Shown here one piece after another: positions 43,770-51,581 of a stretch of DNA of 64,000 nt (position 1 is the first letter of the stretch; the number at the start of each line of letters is the position of its first letter). A model generated the notes under the pieces. The model ran no database searches and was not told the DNA's origin. It saw nothing but the letters and a program-made list of their open reading frames with translations. A program made the position numbers and the translations under genes. The stretch comes from Haliscomenobacter sp. (GTDB lineage: Bacteria > Bacteroidota > Bacteroidia > Chitinophagales > Saprospiraceae), in NCBI GenBank assembly GCA_016707205.1, contig JADJHZ010000024.1:152501-216500 (forward strand). Reading direction: 5' to 3'.

Positions 43770-44396
43770 ATGAAAGAATCGAAAAAAACGTTCTGGCTTG
43801 CGATAATCGCCTTTCTTTTTGTCGTGGTCATCGGGATCGGACTCTGGACCTCGAGACCCCAATCGGCGCCGCTGAAACGGTCGGCCACAGAAACGCTCGA
43901 ACTCCTGGGAAAAGCGGAGGCGACGATCAGCGCCCAGGATGCCCGGAAAATCCTGGCCGAGAAAAGCACCCGCTACCGGTTTATCGATTTACGCGACCCG
44001 GCGGCATTTATGCAAGGACATATCGACGGCGCGTTGAATATCCCCATGAATTCCCTGATGGCGCCCGAGTATTTGACGCTTTTCAAAGATGCGTCCACCA
44101 CGTATATCCTGTACGGAAACGACCCTTCCTACGCCAACGGGCCCTGGCTGACGCTCCAGCAGGCCGGTTTTGACAACTTCAAAACCCTGCAAGGCGGATA
44201 CGCGCTGTTTACCAATTTCCCCGATTCCGCCTATATCGCCGAACGGCCCCAATTCGATTACAAAAAGGTGTTCGAAAGCGAACAGGCGAAATTACTCTCC
44301 GCCGCCAAGGCGACTCCATCACCCAGCGCACCTGCAAAAAAAGCAGTCATTCCCAAGAAAAAAGCGGTAGAGAAAGAGCAGGAAGAAGGGTGTTGA
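43770..44396 (+). CDS. Membrane-anchored rhodanese-fold protein with C-terminal Cys (second)
   Basis: The 208-residue protein has the same design as its neighbour. There is an N-terminal span (residues 8-26) and a rhodanese domain (about 50-160: YRFIDLRDPAAFMQGHIDGA, FKTLQGGYALF). Gly116 stands where the catalytic Cys should be (ILYGNDPS). A Pro/Ala/Lys linker follows (about 180-200) and the protein ends EKEQEEGC, with Cys208 the only cysteine. It is the last gene of the operon. Shared C-terminal Glu-Glu-Gly-Cys tails in otherwise divergent domains indicate selection on the tail itself. Confidence 0.85.
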   Translation: MKESKKTFWLAIIAFLFVVVIGIGLWTSRPQSAPLKRSATETLELLGKAEATISAQDARKILAEKSTRYRFIDLRDPAAFMQGHIDGALNIPMNSLMAPEYLTLFKDASTTYILYGNDPSYANGPWLTLQQAGFDNFKTLQGGYALFTNFPDSAYIAERPQFDYKKVFESEQAKLLSAAKATPSPSAPAKKAVIPKKKAVEKEQEEGC

Positions 44397-44509
44397 GAGA
44401 AGAGATTTGGATACTTCCAGAACCCGTCTACCCTGAGCCTCTCAGGTTTTATGGTGCTTTGAACAACTTTTTGCACCTTAAATCTGTATTTTTACTCAAA
44501 ACAAGCTTT

Positions 44510-44704
44510 ATGACAAGGATCCTGTTAGAGATAAAAGATGACCGGCTGGCAGCAATCCTGAGAACCGTTCTCCGGTTCCTTAATATCCCTATTGTAAAAG
44601 AAGAGGAAGAAAAAAGGAACCTAAACCCCGAGTCTTTTTACAACCAGTTTAATCTCGACCTTTCGAGTTTTAGATTTGATCGTCAAGAAGCCAATGAAAG
44701 ATAA
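44510..44704 (+). CDS. Putative antitoxin of a VapBC-like pair
   Basis: The 64-residue protein from the ATG at 44510 begins MTRILLEIKDDRLAAILRTV, continues with FLNIPIVKEEEEKRN, and ends in a charged tail. It overlaps the PIN-domain gene by 11 bases, the typical antitoxin-toxin arrangement. The N-terminal strand-helix shape would fit a small DNA-binding dimerisation domain, but no known antitoxin fold is clear. It is probably the neutralising partner of the toxin that follows. Confidence 0.7.
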   Translation: MTRILLEIKDDRLAAILRTVLRFLNIPIVKEEEEKRNLNPESFYNQFNLDLSSFRFDRQEANER

Positions 44705-45104
44705 GGTTTTTGTTGACAGCAATATCTGGTTATATCTTTTTGGCAATGACGCAGCCAAAAAACAGGTTGCTCTGAAGTTCCTTTCGCAGGATTGCTATAT
44801 AAGCACGCAGATTGTTGCCGAAAACATAAACGTTTGTATTCGAAAATTTAAATTAACTGCGCCAGAAGTCGAACAACACGCAAAGAACTTGATCTCTTTA
44901 TGTCAGGTAAAATTGATTCACCCTTCTACGATTGAATTGGCGCTAAAAATATCCAGCCGACACCAATATAGCTTCTATGATAGCCTGGTTTTGGCATCCG
45001 CTTTGGAAACTGATTGCCGTATCCTTTATTCTGAAGATCTTCAGGATGGTCAGGTTATTGAAGGAAAATTGAAGATCGTCAATCCCTTTATAGCAACTGT
45101 CTGA
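44694..45104 (+). CDS. PIN-domain toxin, VapC-like
   Basis: The 136-residue protein from the ATG at 44694 is a PIN domain. Acidic residues for metal binding are seen in VFVDSNIWLYLF (Asp), IVAENINV (Glu) and QYSFYDSLVLASA (Asp), with a last acidic pair in LYSEDLQ. PIN toxins are magnesium-dependent ribonucleases that cleave tRNA or rRNA. Its start overlaps the antitoxin gene. Two codons of alternative starts upstream (44676) are less likely. Confidence 0.87.
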   Translation: MKDKVFVDSNIWLYLFGNDAAKKQVALKFLSQDCYISTQIVAENINVCIRKFKLTAPEVEQHAKNLISLCQVKLIHPSTIELALKISSRHQYSFYDSLVLASALETDCRILYSEDLQDGQVIEGKLKIVNPFIATV

Positions 45105-45363
45105 GTGGTTTGGTTGCATCGCCCTTTGTCCAGAGTGCCTTCTTCTTTTACGAATTCGCCTCCACCAGTTCTCCCCGCTCCGCTGCCAGATCGCGGCCCC
45201 ACTGGGCAATCGCTTCCAAAACAGGGAGCAGGGAGCGGGGAGCAGGGAGCGGGGAGCAATAAGTGCTTTGGATAGAAGGCTAGTAAATTACAGCCGGAAC
45301 TTTGATGACGGTTCTTTTGTTGCTCTTTTTGAGTTCTTTTCAGGTTTTCGAAACTGCAACCTC
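45105..45363. other. Gene-poor region with a possible gene tail and simple repeats
   Basis: On the minus strand the frame ending at 45150 reads EAIAQWGRDLAAERGELVEANS followed by a stop, which looks protein-like, but it is cut off upstream by the GGGAGCA repeat at 45224-45258. It may be the remnant of a gene interrupted by the repeat; no family can be named. The rest to 45363 shows nothing recognisable. Confidence 0.3.
45224..45258. repeat. Simple repeat of GGGAGCA/GGGAGCG units
   Basis: Five 7-base units GGGAGCA or GGGAGCG alternate here, the same type as at 40437-40485. Confidence 0.85.
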
Positions 45364-45600
45364 ATGACAGGCAACACGATAAAAGTAGAATTGCTCAGCG
45401 ATTAAGCGCTCGCCTTATTGCTTCAATTGGAACAGCTGAATATCCTGCGTTTGGTAAGGAGCGGCGATATGGAAGAAAAGCCTAAACGCCAATGGGCCGG
45501 CAGCATCTCCAAAGAAACCGCTTCTGAACTTCCCGTATCCCTTGACCAAAGCCGGGAAGAACGGGAACGCCCCCTCCCCCCCAACGTTAAGCATATTTAA
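45364..45600 (+). pseudogene. Antitoxin-like small gene broken by an in-frame stop
   Basis: From the ATG at 45364 the frame reads MTGNTIKVELLSD, then TAA, then continues open as ALALLLQLEQLNILRLVRSG to a charged end LDQSREERERPLPPNVK. Read through the stop, it is a 78-residue protein of the common Bacteroidota antitoxin shape (short strand, then a helical LLxxLExLNILR stretch, then a tail with SxEExERP). A change of one base in TAA would restore a lysine or similar codon. No toxin gene accompanies it. It is probably a dead remnant. Confidence 0.6.
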
Positions 45601-45663
45601 CCTTGCCCAACCCATCCAATCCGTACCTTTAGCGGGTATTTTTCACCCAAACAAACGAAACGC

Positions 45664-46884
45664 ATGTTCGACGTGATCGTCATTGGAGGGGGTACGATTG
45701 GGGCGGCTACCGCGTATTACCTTTCCAAACAGCAGATAGGCAAAGTCGCTTTGTTCGACAAAGGGACGATCGGCGGCGGGGCCGCTTCCTGGGCCGCTTC
45801 CCTGCTGACGCAGGTGCGCGCCAAAACCGATACCATTCCCCTGGTGCAGGAGACCTACCGGGCCCTGGAGGCGCTGGAGGCCGAGTTGGGCGAGTCGATC
45901 GGCGCCAAACGGGTAGGCAGCCTTCAGATCGCCGGATCGAAAAAAACGGCGGCGTCCATCGAAAGCCTGGCGGAAATCGCCACCCAATTTGGCATCGCCA
46001 ACCATTGGGTAGACGCGCAGGAGGTGAAAGCGATGGTTCCCTGGATCAACGAAGGGAAAGTCCTCAACGCTTCGTTTATGCCGGACGATGTCTTCCTCGA
46101 AGCGTTCGTGCTGGCCAACGCCTACGCCAAAGCAGCCCGCCGGAACGGAGCGGTGCTGTTTCCGGATACGGAGGTTACCGAAATCGTTGCCGAAAACGGG
46201 CGCGTTACCGGGGTGCGCACCCAACAAGGGTTTTATGCGGCGCCTTTTGTGGTCGACGCGGCCGGGGCCTGGTCCAACCTGCTCTCCATGCCCCAGGCTA
46301 TTCCCCTGCCTATGGCGCCGGTGCGCAGCATCTATTGGATCACGCGGCCCAATCCGGCCCTCTTTCCCTCCACCCAACCCATGACGGTTATCCCCGACGC
46401 GATGGCGTACTCCCGCCCCGAGACCGGCGGACTGCTCTTCGGCATCCGCGACCGGGAATCGCCTTTCGTCCATCCCCGCGAACTGCCGGAGACCTACAAC
46501 GGCCGGCAGTTTATCGAGTCGGAAAAACATTGGGAAATCCTGCTGGACGAAGGCAAGGAATTCCGGGAGTTTTTCCCGGGGTTTGAGGACGTGGAGATCG
46601 CTCATTGCATCACCGGAGTATCGACCTATACGCCAGATTCCCGCTTCGTCATTGGTCCATCGCCCAGGCTGGAAGGCTTTTATGCCGCTACCGGCTGCGT
46701 GGGGGCGGGCGTGGCCATGTCGGCCGGGTTCGGCAGAGCGGTGTCCGAGCTGATCGCCGGCCAGCCGCCGTTTACCGATATATCCGCTTTTGCCCCCACC
46801 CGCCTGGGCGACTTCGATCCCTTCAGCGACGGGTTTATGGAGCAGTGTTCGGCTGCCAGAGCGAATAAGAAGGATGGGGGTTAG
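45664..46884 (+). CDS. FAD-dependent D-amino-acid oxidase-family oxidoreductase
   Basis: The 406-residue protein begins with the dinucleotide-binding motif VIVIGGGTIGAATAYYLSK and belongs to the DAO family (sarcosine oxidase/DadA type). Further features are ASWAASLLTQVRAKTD near the flavin and the C-terminal GFYAATGCVGAGVAMSAGFG, which closes the FAD site. It oxidises an amine or amino-acid substrate, passing electrons to oxygen or an acceptor. The specific substrate is unclear. The stop codon lies in a TTAGTGG repeat, and the next gene follows directly. Confidence 0.9.
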   Translation: MFDVIVIGGGTIGAATAYYLSKQQIGKVALFDKGTIGGGAASWAASLLTQVRAKTDTIPLVQETYRALEALEAELGESIGAKRVGSLQIAGSKKTAASIESLAEIATQFGIANHWVDAQEVKAMVPWINEGKVLNASFMPDDVFLEAFVLANAYAKAARRNGAVLFPDTEVTEIVAENGRVTGVRTQQGFYAAPFVVDAAGAWSNLLSMPQAIPLPMAPVRSIYWITRPNPALFPSTQPMTVIPDAMAYSRPETGGLLFGIRDRESPFVHPRELPETYNGRQFIESEKHWEILLDEGKEFREFFPGFEDVEIAHCITGVSTYTPDSRFVIGPSPRLEGFYAATGCVGAGVAMSAGFGRAVSELIAGQPPFTDISAFAPTRLGDFDPFSDGFMEQCSAARANKKDGG

Positions 46885-46899
46885 TGGTTAGTGGGAAAC
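46881..46899. repeat. Short GTTAGTG repeat
   Basis: TTAGTGGTTAGTGGGAA lies just after the oxidoreductase stop. It is a 7-base simple repeat and supplies a false GTG start to the next frame. Confidence 0.6.
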
Positions 46900-46944
46900 T
46901 GGGCAAAACGTATTACCTTGGGGGGAAATCAGGTTTTTTCCCAT

Positions 46945-47786
46945 ATGTTAATCCATTTGCTGAACGCCCGGTATCCGCTGGCGCGCAACCGGGCGGCGGA
47001 GACGGTTTTCATTCTCGGTACCGGCGCCTTTGTGGCGGGCTTTTTGATCATTTTCCAGCCTTTTGGAACGGATGCGTTCCAAAGCGAAACCAAATACCTG
47101 TTTCTCGGAGGTTATGGAGCGGTTATTTCGGGAACGATGTTTCTTTGTTCCTTGCTCTTGCCCTGGGGTTTGCCGGGGATTTTTCAGGAAGAAAACTGGA
47201 CCGTTGGGAAACAGATTCTTTTCTTTCTATTCGTCTTTTCCCTGGTTTTTGGAGCTTGCTACCTGTACAAAAACCTTTACCTCGGGGCGCCCATTTCGTT
47301 GCTGGGGTTCCTGGGATTTTTTCCGATTGCGTTTTCTGTAGCCATTTTTCCCATCACGGGGTTGGTGACCGCCAATTACATTTACCTCCTCAAGCGCTAT
47401 CAAAAGGGAGCCCACGACGTGGAGCGCGCCCCTGTTGCTGCGGATCTTCCGGAGATCGTTCTTTGCGATGACCAAGGCAAGCCCGCCCTGAAAGTCCGTC
47501 AGGACCAGCTGCTGTTTCTGAAATCAGCAGGCAACTATGTGGAAGCCTTCTTCCTGGAGGGCGAAACCTGCCGGCGAACCCTCCTTCGCAATACCCTGGC
47601 AGCAGTGGACCTCGTCCTGGCCGGCAGCCCGGTGGAGCGCTGCCACCGCTCTATCTAGCCAACCTTGCCCTTGTGACCCGGGTTTCCGGCAACGCCCAGG
47701 GATACCTTTTGCACTTTGGCGGTTGCGCCCATACCGTTCCGGTGGCACGCAGTAAATCCGCCGAGATTTTGGAAAAAGTCAATTAA
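46945..47786 (+). pseudogene. LytTR-family membrane transcription regulator with a frameshift
   Basis: The gene encodes four membrane spans (about residues 20-175 of the 46891 frame) followed by a LytTR DNA-binding domain (KVRQDQLLFLKSAGNYVEAF). The frame stops at 47656 right after ERCHRSI. In the next frame, starting at 47655, the expected remainder continues: LANLALVTRVSGNAQGYLLH, then ARSKSAEILEKVN and a stop at 47784. The family sequence CHRSYLVN predicts one missing base between 47650 and 47655. Intact, it would be a membrane-bound regulator without a kinase. The ATG at 46945 is preferred to GTG 46891, which lies in a repeat. Confidence 0.8.
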
Positions 47787-47829
47787 GATGGCATTGGCGG
47801 AAGTAACGTGTTCTTTCGCCATAAGTTGT

Positions 47830-48092
47830 TCTTGCCCCCGGCCTCGGGGTTTGTTCTTTTTTTGCTCGCCCAAAAAAGAACCAAAAAAAGGGCGCTCCTT
47901 CGCCCTACCGCTCCGTGGAAAACGCCTTCGCTTTATGGGCTTCAACCGCTTTGAACGGCTACCCTCGCGTTTATCCTGCATCCCAAGCGGTTGACCCCAT
48001 AAGGCGATCCCGTTCTTCAAACGGGAACGGCGTTTCCCACGGGCTCCGGGCTGCGGAGGGCAATACGTCCAGACCGAAACGTCTGGAGCGGG
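47830..48092. repeat. Dense multi-hairpin intergenic element
   Basis: This stretch has many inverted repeats. GTTCTTTTTT/AAAAAAGAAC is at 47853-47862 and 47872-47881. GGGCG/CGCCC is at 47890-47894 and 47901-47905. A long interrupted stem joins CCGTGGAAAACGCC (47913-47926) and GGCGTTTCCCACGG (48029-48042). TCAACCGCTT pairs with AAGCGGTTGA (47942-47951, 47985-47994), and CCCGTT/AACGGG and TCCAGAC/GTCTGGA complete the set. No protein is encoded. A mobile repeat or structured RNA is possible. Confidence 0.75.
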
Positions 48093-48130
48093 CGTGTATA
48101 AGTCTACAGAGCATAACGTGTGAAATACCC

Positions 48131-48190
48131 ACCACCCACTAACCACCAACCACTCAACCACTAATCACTAACCACCAACCACCAACCACC
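48131..48190. repeat. ACCACTAACC simple repeat
   Basis: Sixty bases consist of ACCACCA/ACCACTA-type 7-base units, the reverse complement of the GTTAGTG repeat at 46881. It lies upstream of the CPBP gene. Confidence 0.85.
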
Positions 48191-48355
48191 GTCTCCCGCC
48201 ATTCGTCCCTCACCATGGCCATTCATCCCAAATAGCTGCCATTGATCCCGGAAAATTACCGGCCGCCCCAGGGGATTAGCGCCCTGTTGCCGGTGCGATT
48301 AGATTTGCAGCAAGGGTTTGTTTTATCTTTTTTCACCTTCACACCAACCGCAATT

Positions 48356-50004
48356 ATGGAAAAGCGAATCGTCATGGGGTTATTAACGGTGGCTGCATTT
48401 TTTATCGCACAAAAGGGAGGAAAGCTCTTTCTTATGATCGACGGGTATGCAGCCCTCCCGTATATCCAAAAGGCCATTTGGGTCCGTGGAGTTTGGTATA
48501 TGCTCTTCCCGCTCCTTCTGCTGGGATTGTTTCATGGCTTCTCCAAAATGGCAGCAGAGGCTGGAGTGGCTACCCGCGCCAGGCAGGGGATTGGGATCGG
48601 ATTCCTCGGCGCGTTGCCCATGCTATTAGGGGCGGCGGCTTTGGCGGGGTTTCGCATCCGCCTTGACCCGGGTTCCATCTTCACCGGCTGCGTTCTGGCA
48701 GCGGTTGCAGAAGAGCTTCTGTACCGGGGGTTCCTGTTTGGCCAGTTGTTCCGCCATAGCCGGCTGGGCTTTTTCCCTGCCGGACTTATGGGCGCGTTGA
48801 TCTTCGGGGCGGGGCATTTGTATCAGAGCCAGGACCCATCCACCATGGCGGGCATTTTCCTGATCACCATGATGGGGGGGCTTTGGTTTTCCTGGCTCTA
48901 TGTGGAATGGGGGTACAACCTCTGGGTTCCCATAAGCCTGCATTTTTTCATGAACTTGTCGTGGAACCTGTTCCCAGTAAGCGAAAACGCACTTGGGCCC
49001 TTAGGACCAAATATTTTCCGGGCGCTCACGATTATCCTCTCCATAGCGCTCACGGTTTGGCACAAACGCCGCAGTGGGGAAGCCTGGATTATCCGGGGCA
49101 GAAGGTGGCTGGCGGATACTCCCAGGCAACGGCAACCTCTTTCTTTTGCTTCGCCCCTTCTTTTCCTTCCTCTGGGAATCGCCCTGCTCTCGCTCCCATT
49201 GGCAGGCCAGGCGCAACGCACCCTGCAAGGACGGGTGGTCGACGCACAGGGCAGAGCGCTTCCCTATGTCAACGTGGGTCTTCCGGAAACCAGCCTGGGT
49301 ACGGTGAGCGGCATGGACGGTTCGTTCCTGCTGCACCTTCCCGACAGCATCGGCAGCAGCCGGCAGGTGCGTTTTTCCATGGTAGGCTTCGAGAGCAAGC
49401 TGCTCCGGGTAGACCAGTTAGCCCCCGCTTCCGGGGAGGAGCGCTGGACATCACCTTGTTCGAACAAGCGATCGAACTCAGCGAAGTGACGGTCTTTCCT
49501 CAGTACAAAAAAACCAGAACGATCGGCAAGGAGCGTCCGGGCGCCTCCATGGCCGTTAACTTTTCCATCAGCAAGCTTCCCAACCAGAACCTGGGCGCGG
49601 AGGTGGGCCGCAAATTCCGGATGCCGGGCAAAGAAGCAATGGTCGAGCAATTCCATTTCTATGTTTCCCAAAATAATTTCGACACCCTGCGCCTGCGCAT
49701 CAATGCGTACGCGCTGGAAAACGGCCGCCCGGGCGCCCCGTTGATGCGGGAAAACATCCTGGTGGAACTGGCCGGCAAAAAAACCGGATGGATCGCCGTC
49801 GATCTCCGCCCCTACCAGATCCTCGCCAGGGAAGATATCGTGGTGGCGGCCGAGTGGGTCTATTATGCCGGAAAAGGGACCTATTTCGCGCTCCCCATTT
49901 CCGTTCCCTCCGACGGGGTTCATTTTTATCAATATGGCAGTCAGGCGAAATGGAAAAAATTTCCGATGATGTCGTCGGCGATGTACCTGACCGTTTCCTG
50001 GTAG
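48356..50004 (+). pseudogene. CPBP intramembrane protease fused to a carboxypeptidase-regulatory-like domain, frameshifted
   Basis: From the ATG at 48356 the protein has six or more spans with CPBP (Abi/Rce1-type) motifs EELLYRGFLFG, FGAGHLYQ and PISLHFFMNLSWN. An eighth hydrophobic segment follows, then a secreted-type segment AQRTLQGRVVDAQGRALPYV, a CarboxypepD-regulatory-like domain. The first frame ends shortly after 49441 in out-of-family sequence. The expected remainder (ALDITLFEQAIELSEVTVFP and on to VSW at 50004) is in another frame. One base is missing near 49434-49441 (GGGGAGGAG). The fusion itself is unusual: the second part starts like a separate secreted protein, so two genes may have merged. 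Confidence 0.75.
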
Positions 50005-50008
50005 GGAT

Positions 50009-50097
50009 GGGCCTGCCTAAACAGGGTATTTTTGCGTCTGGCAGCTTAAAAAACAAAGAACTGCCCGGGGTAAAAAACGACCTGTTGAGGCAGGCCC
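50009..50097. repeat. Long inverted repeat downstream of the CPBP fusion
   Basis: GGGCCTGCCT (50009-50018) pairs perfectly with AGGCAGGCCC (50088-50097), and ACAGG (50021-50025) with CCTGT (50081-50085). Inside, TGGCAG/CTGCC form a further stem. It may end transcription of the upstream gene or be another palindromic repeat. Confidence 0.7.
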
Positions 50098-50156
50098 GAA
50101 CCAGGTTTTTGTACTTCCTGAATGGTTAATATCAACTTCTCTTCCGATTTTGGTGT

Positions 50157-50164
50157 TACCTTTG
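50157..50164 (+). promoter_or_regulatory. -7 element for the fatty-acid desaturase gene
   Basis: TACCTTTG matches TAnnTTTG and ends 70 bases before the ATG at 50234. No -33 TTTG is found at the usual spacing. Confidence 0.4.
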
Positions 50165-50233
50165 GCGAGTTCTGTTGCGCACCGCGTGCGATTTACAACG
50201 GAGCGCTGTTTGACCACTTTTTAATTTGTCTCA

Positions 50234-51298
50234 ATGACCGCACCAAAATTCCTTTCCCAAGCCAACTCCTTCCATGCGGAGATGCGGAAACGGATTAATG
50301 ATTATTTTATCGAAGTTGGCAAAGCCAAAACCGGGAATTACTCCCTTTTTATCAAAGCCATCATTCTGAGCGTCAGTTTTGCTTTGGTATACGTACACCT
50401 GGTTTTTTTCACTCCTCCCGTTCTGCTGGCACTGGTAGAATGCGTCATTTTAGGCGGGCTTACTGCAGCCATTGGGTTTAACGTCATGCACGACGGTGCC
50501 CACGGCAGTTTCAGCAAGTATGGCTGGCTGAACGAACTGGCAGGACTTTCCCTGAACTTCCTGGGCGCCAACGTATACCTTTGGAAGACCAAGCACAATG
50601 TGGTGCACCACACCTTCACGAATATCGACGGCGTAGACGACGACATCGACGCCCGGCCTTTCCTTCGCTTGTGCGAAACCCAGAAAAAGTACAAGATCCA
50701 CCGGTATCAGCACCTGTATTTTTGGGCGGCATATTCTTTGCTCTACCTCTATTGGATATTTTTCACCGACTACGAAAAATATTTTACCAAAAAGGTAGGA
50801 AACATGCCCATCAAACCCTTCACCCCTAAAGAACATATCATTTTCTGGGCGTTCAAGGTCATGCACCTGGGCCTGTTCATTGCCTTTCCGATATACATGC
50901 TTGGATTCCTTCCCTGGTTGATTGGCTTTCTGATTTACGGCATGTTTACGGGGTTTGTTTTGAGCATGGTGTTCCAATTGGCACACACCGTGGAAGACAC
51001 CCAATTCCCTGTAGCCATACAGCCTGAAAATCAGATCGAATCCGAATGGGCGATGCAAATCCAGACCACAGCCAACTTCGCTACCAAAAACAAGATCATC
51101 ACCTGGCTGGTCGGCGGCCTGAATTTCCAGATCGAACACCACCTTTTCCCGACGATCTCGCACGTGCACTACCCGGCGATCAGCAAGATCATCAAGCAAT
51201 TGTGCCAAGAGTACGGCGTCCGGTATATCGAATTCCCCAAAACCCGCATGGCGGTCGCTTCGCATATCGCGCACCTGCACCAGTTGGGGAAGGGGTAG
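50234..51298 (+). CDS. Membrane fatty-acid (acyl-CoA/acyl-lipid) desaturase
   Basis: The 354-residue protein has four membrane spans and the three histidine boxes of the desaturase family: HDGAH at about residue 81, HNVVHH at about 119, and QIEHH near residue 290. The eight His residues bind a di-iron centre that inserts a double bond using oxygen. The Gln in QIEHH is typical of front-end or linoleoyl-CoA-like desaturases. It is probably monocistronic and adjusts membrane fluidity. A hairpin terminator follows at 51325-51370. Confidence 0.92.
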   Translation: MTAPKFLSQANSFHAEMRKRINDYFIEVGKAKTGNYSLFIKAIILSVSFALVYVHLVFFTPPVLLALVECVILGGLTAAIGFNVMHDGAHGSFSKYGWLNELAGLSLNFLGANVYLWKTKHNVVHHTFTNIDGVDDDIDARPFLRLCETQKKYKIHRYQHLYFWAAYSLLYLYWIFFTDYEKYFTKKVGNMPIKPFTPKEHIIFWAFKVMHLGLFIAFPIYMLGFLPWLIGFLIYGMFTGFVLSMVFQLAHTVEDTQFPVAIQPENQIESEWAMQIQTTANFATKNKIITWLVGGLNFQIEHHLFPTISHVHYPAISKIIKQLCQEYGVRYIEFPKTRMAVASHIAHLHQLGKG

Positions 51299-51324
51299 GG
51301 CGTTAAGGCGTTTTAGGCGTTAAG
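51299..51324. repeat. GGCGTTAAGG-type simple repeat
   Basis: Units of the form GGCGTTaAGG/GGCGTTTTAGG are repeated after the desaturase stop, and the terminator hairpin arises from the same motif. Confidence 0.7.
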
Positions 51325-51370
51325 GAGTAGGGCGTTGGGGCGTTGAGGCGCGCCAACGCCCTACTCTTTT
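51325..51370 (+). terminator. Rho-independent terminator after the desaturase gene
   Basis: GAGTAGGGCGTTGG (51325-51338) and CCAACGCCCTACTC (51353-51366) form a perfect 14-bp stem with a 14-base loop, followed by TTTT. The arms are made of the GGCGTT simple repeat, so the repeat has acquired, or supplies, a terminator function. Confidence 0.8.
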
Positions 51371-51581
51371 ATCCGCGGTATTGAACCACTAACCACATGG
51401 CCCCTTGGGCCTGCTCTTTGAGGCTCTGCCTCAACCCTCCAACATTTCAAGTCTCCGCCTCCTTATCCCCAACAGCAGAAAAAATTTTATTTCCTCTTGA
51501 AAGGGCTAATTTATTTTTTATTTTCACGGAGATAAAAAATAAACAGGATAATTTCCATTGTTCATCTGAAACCCATCGATC

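Noticed and set aside
45400..45405. Stop-codon read-through or recoding in the small antitoxin-like gene
   Set aside because: The stop is TAA, not a typical recoding codon, and no partner toxin remains. A nonsense mutation is simpler.
47787..48240. Small genes in the 450-base region after the LytTR gene
   Set aside because: The short frames are over hairpins and simple repeats and show no protein-like composition.
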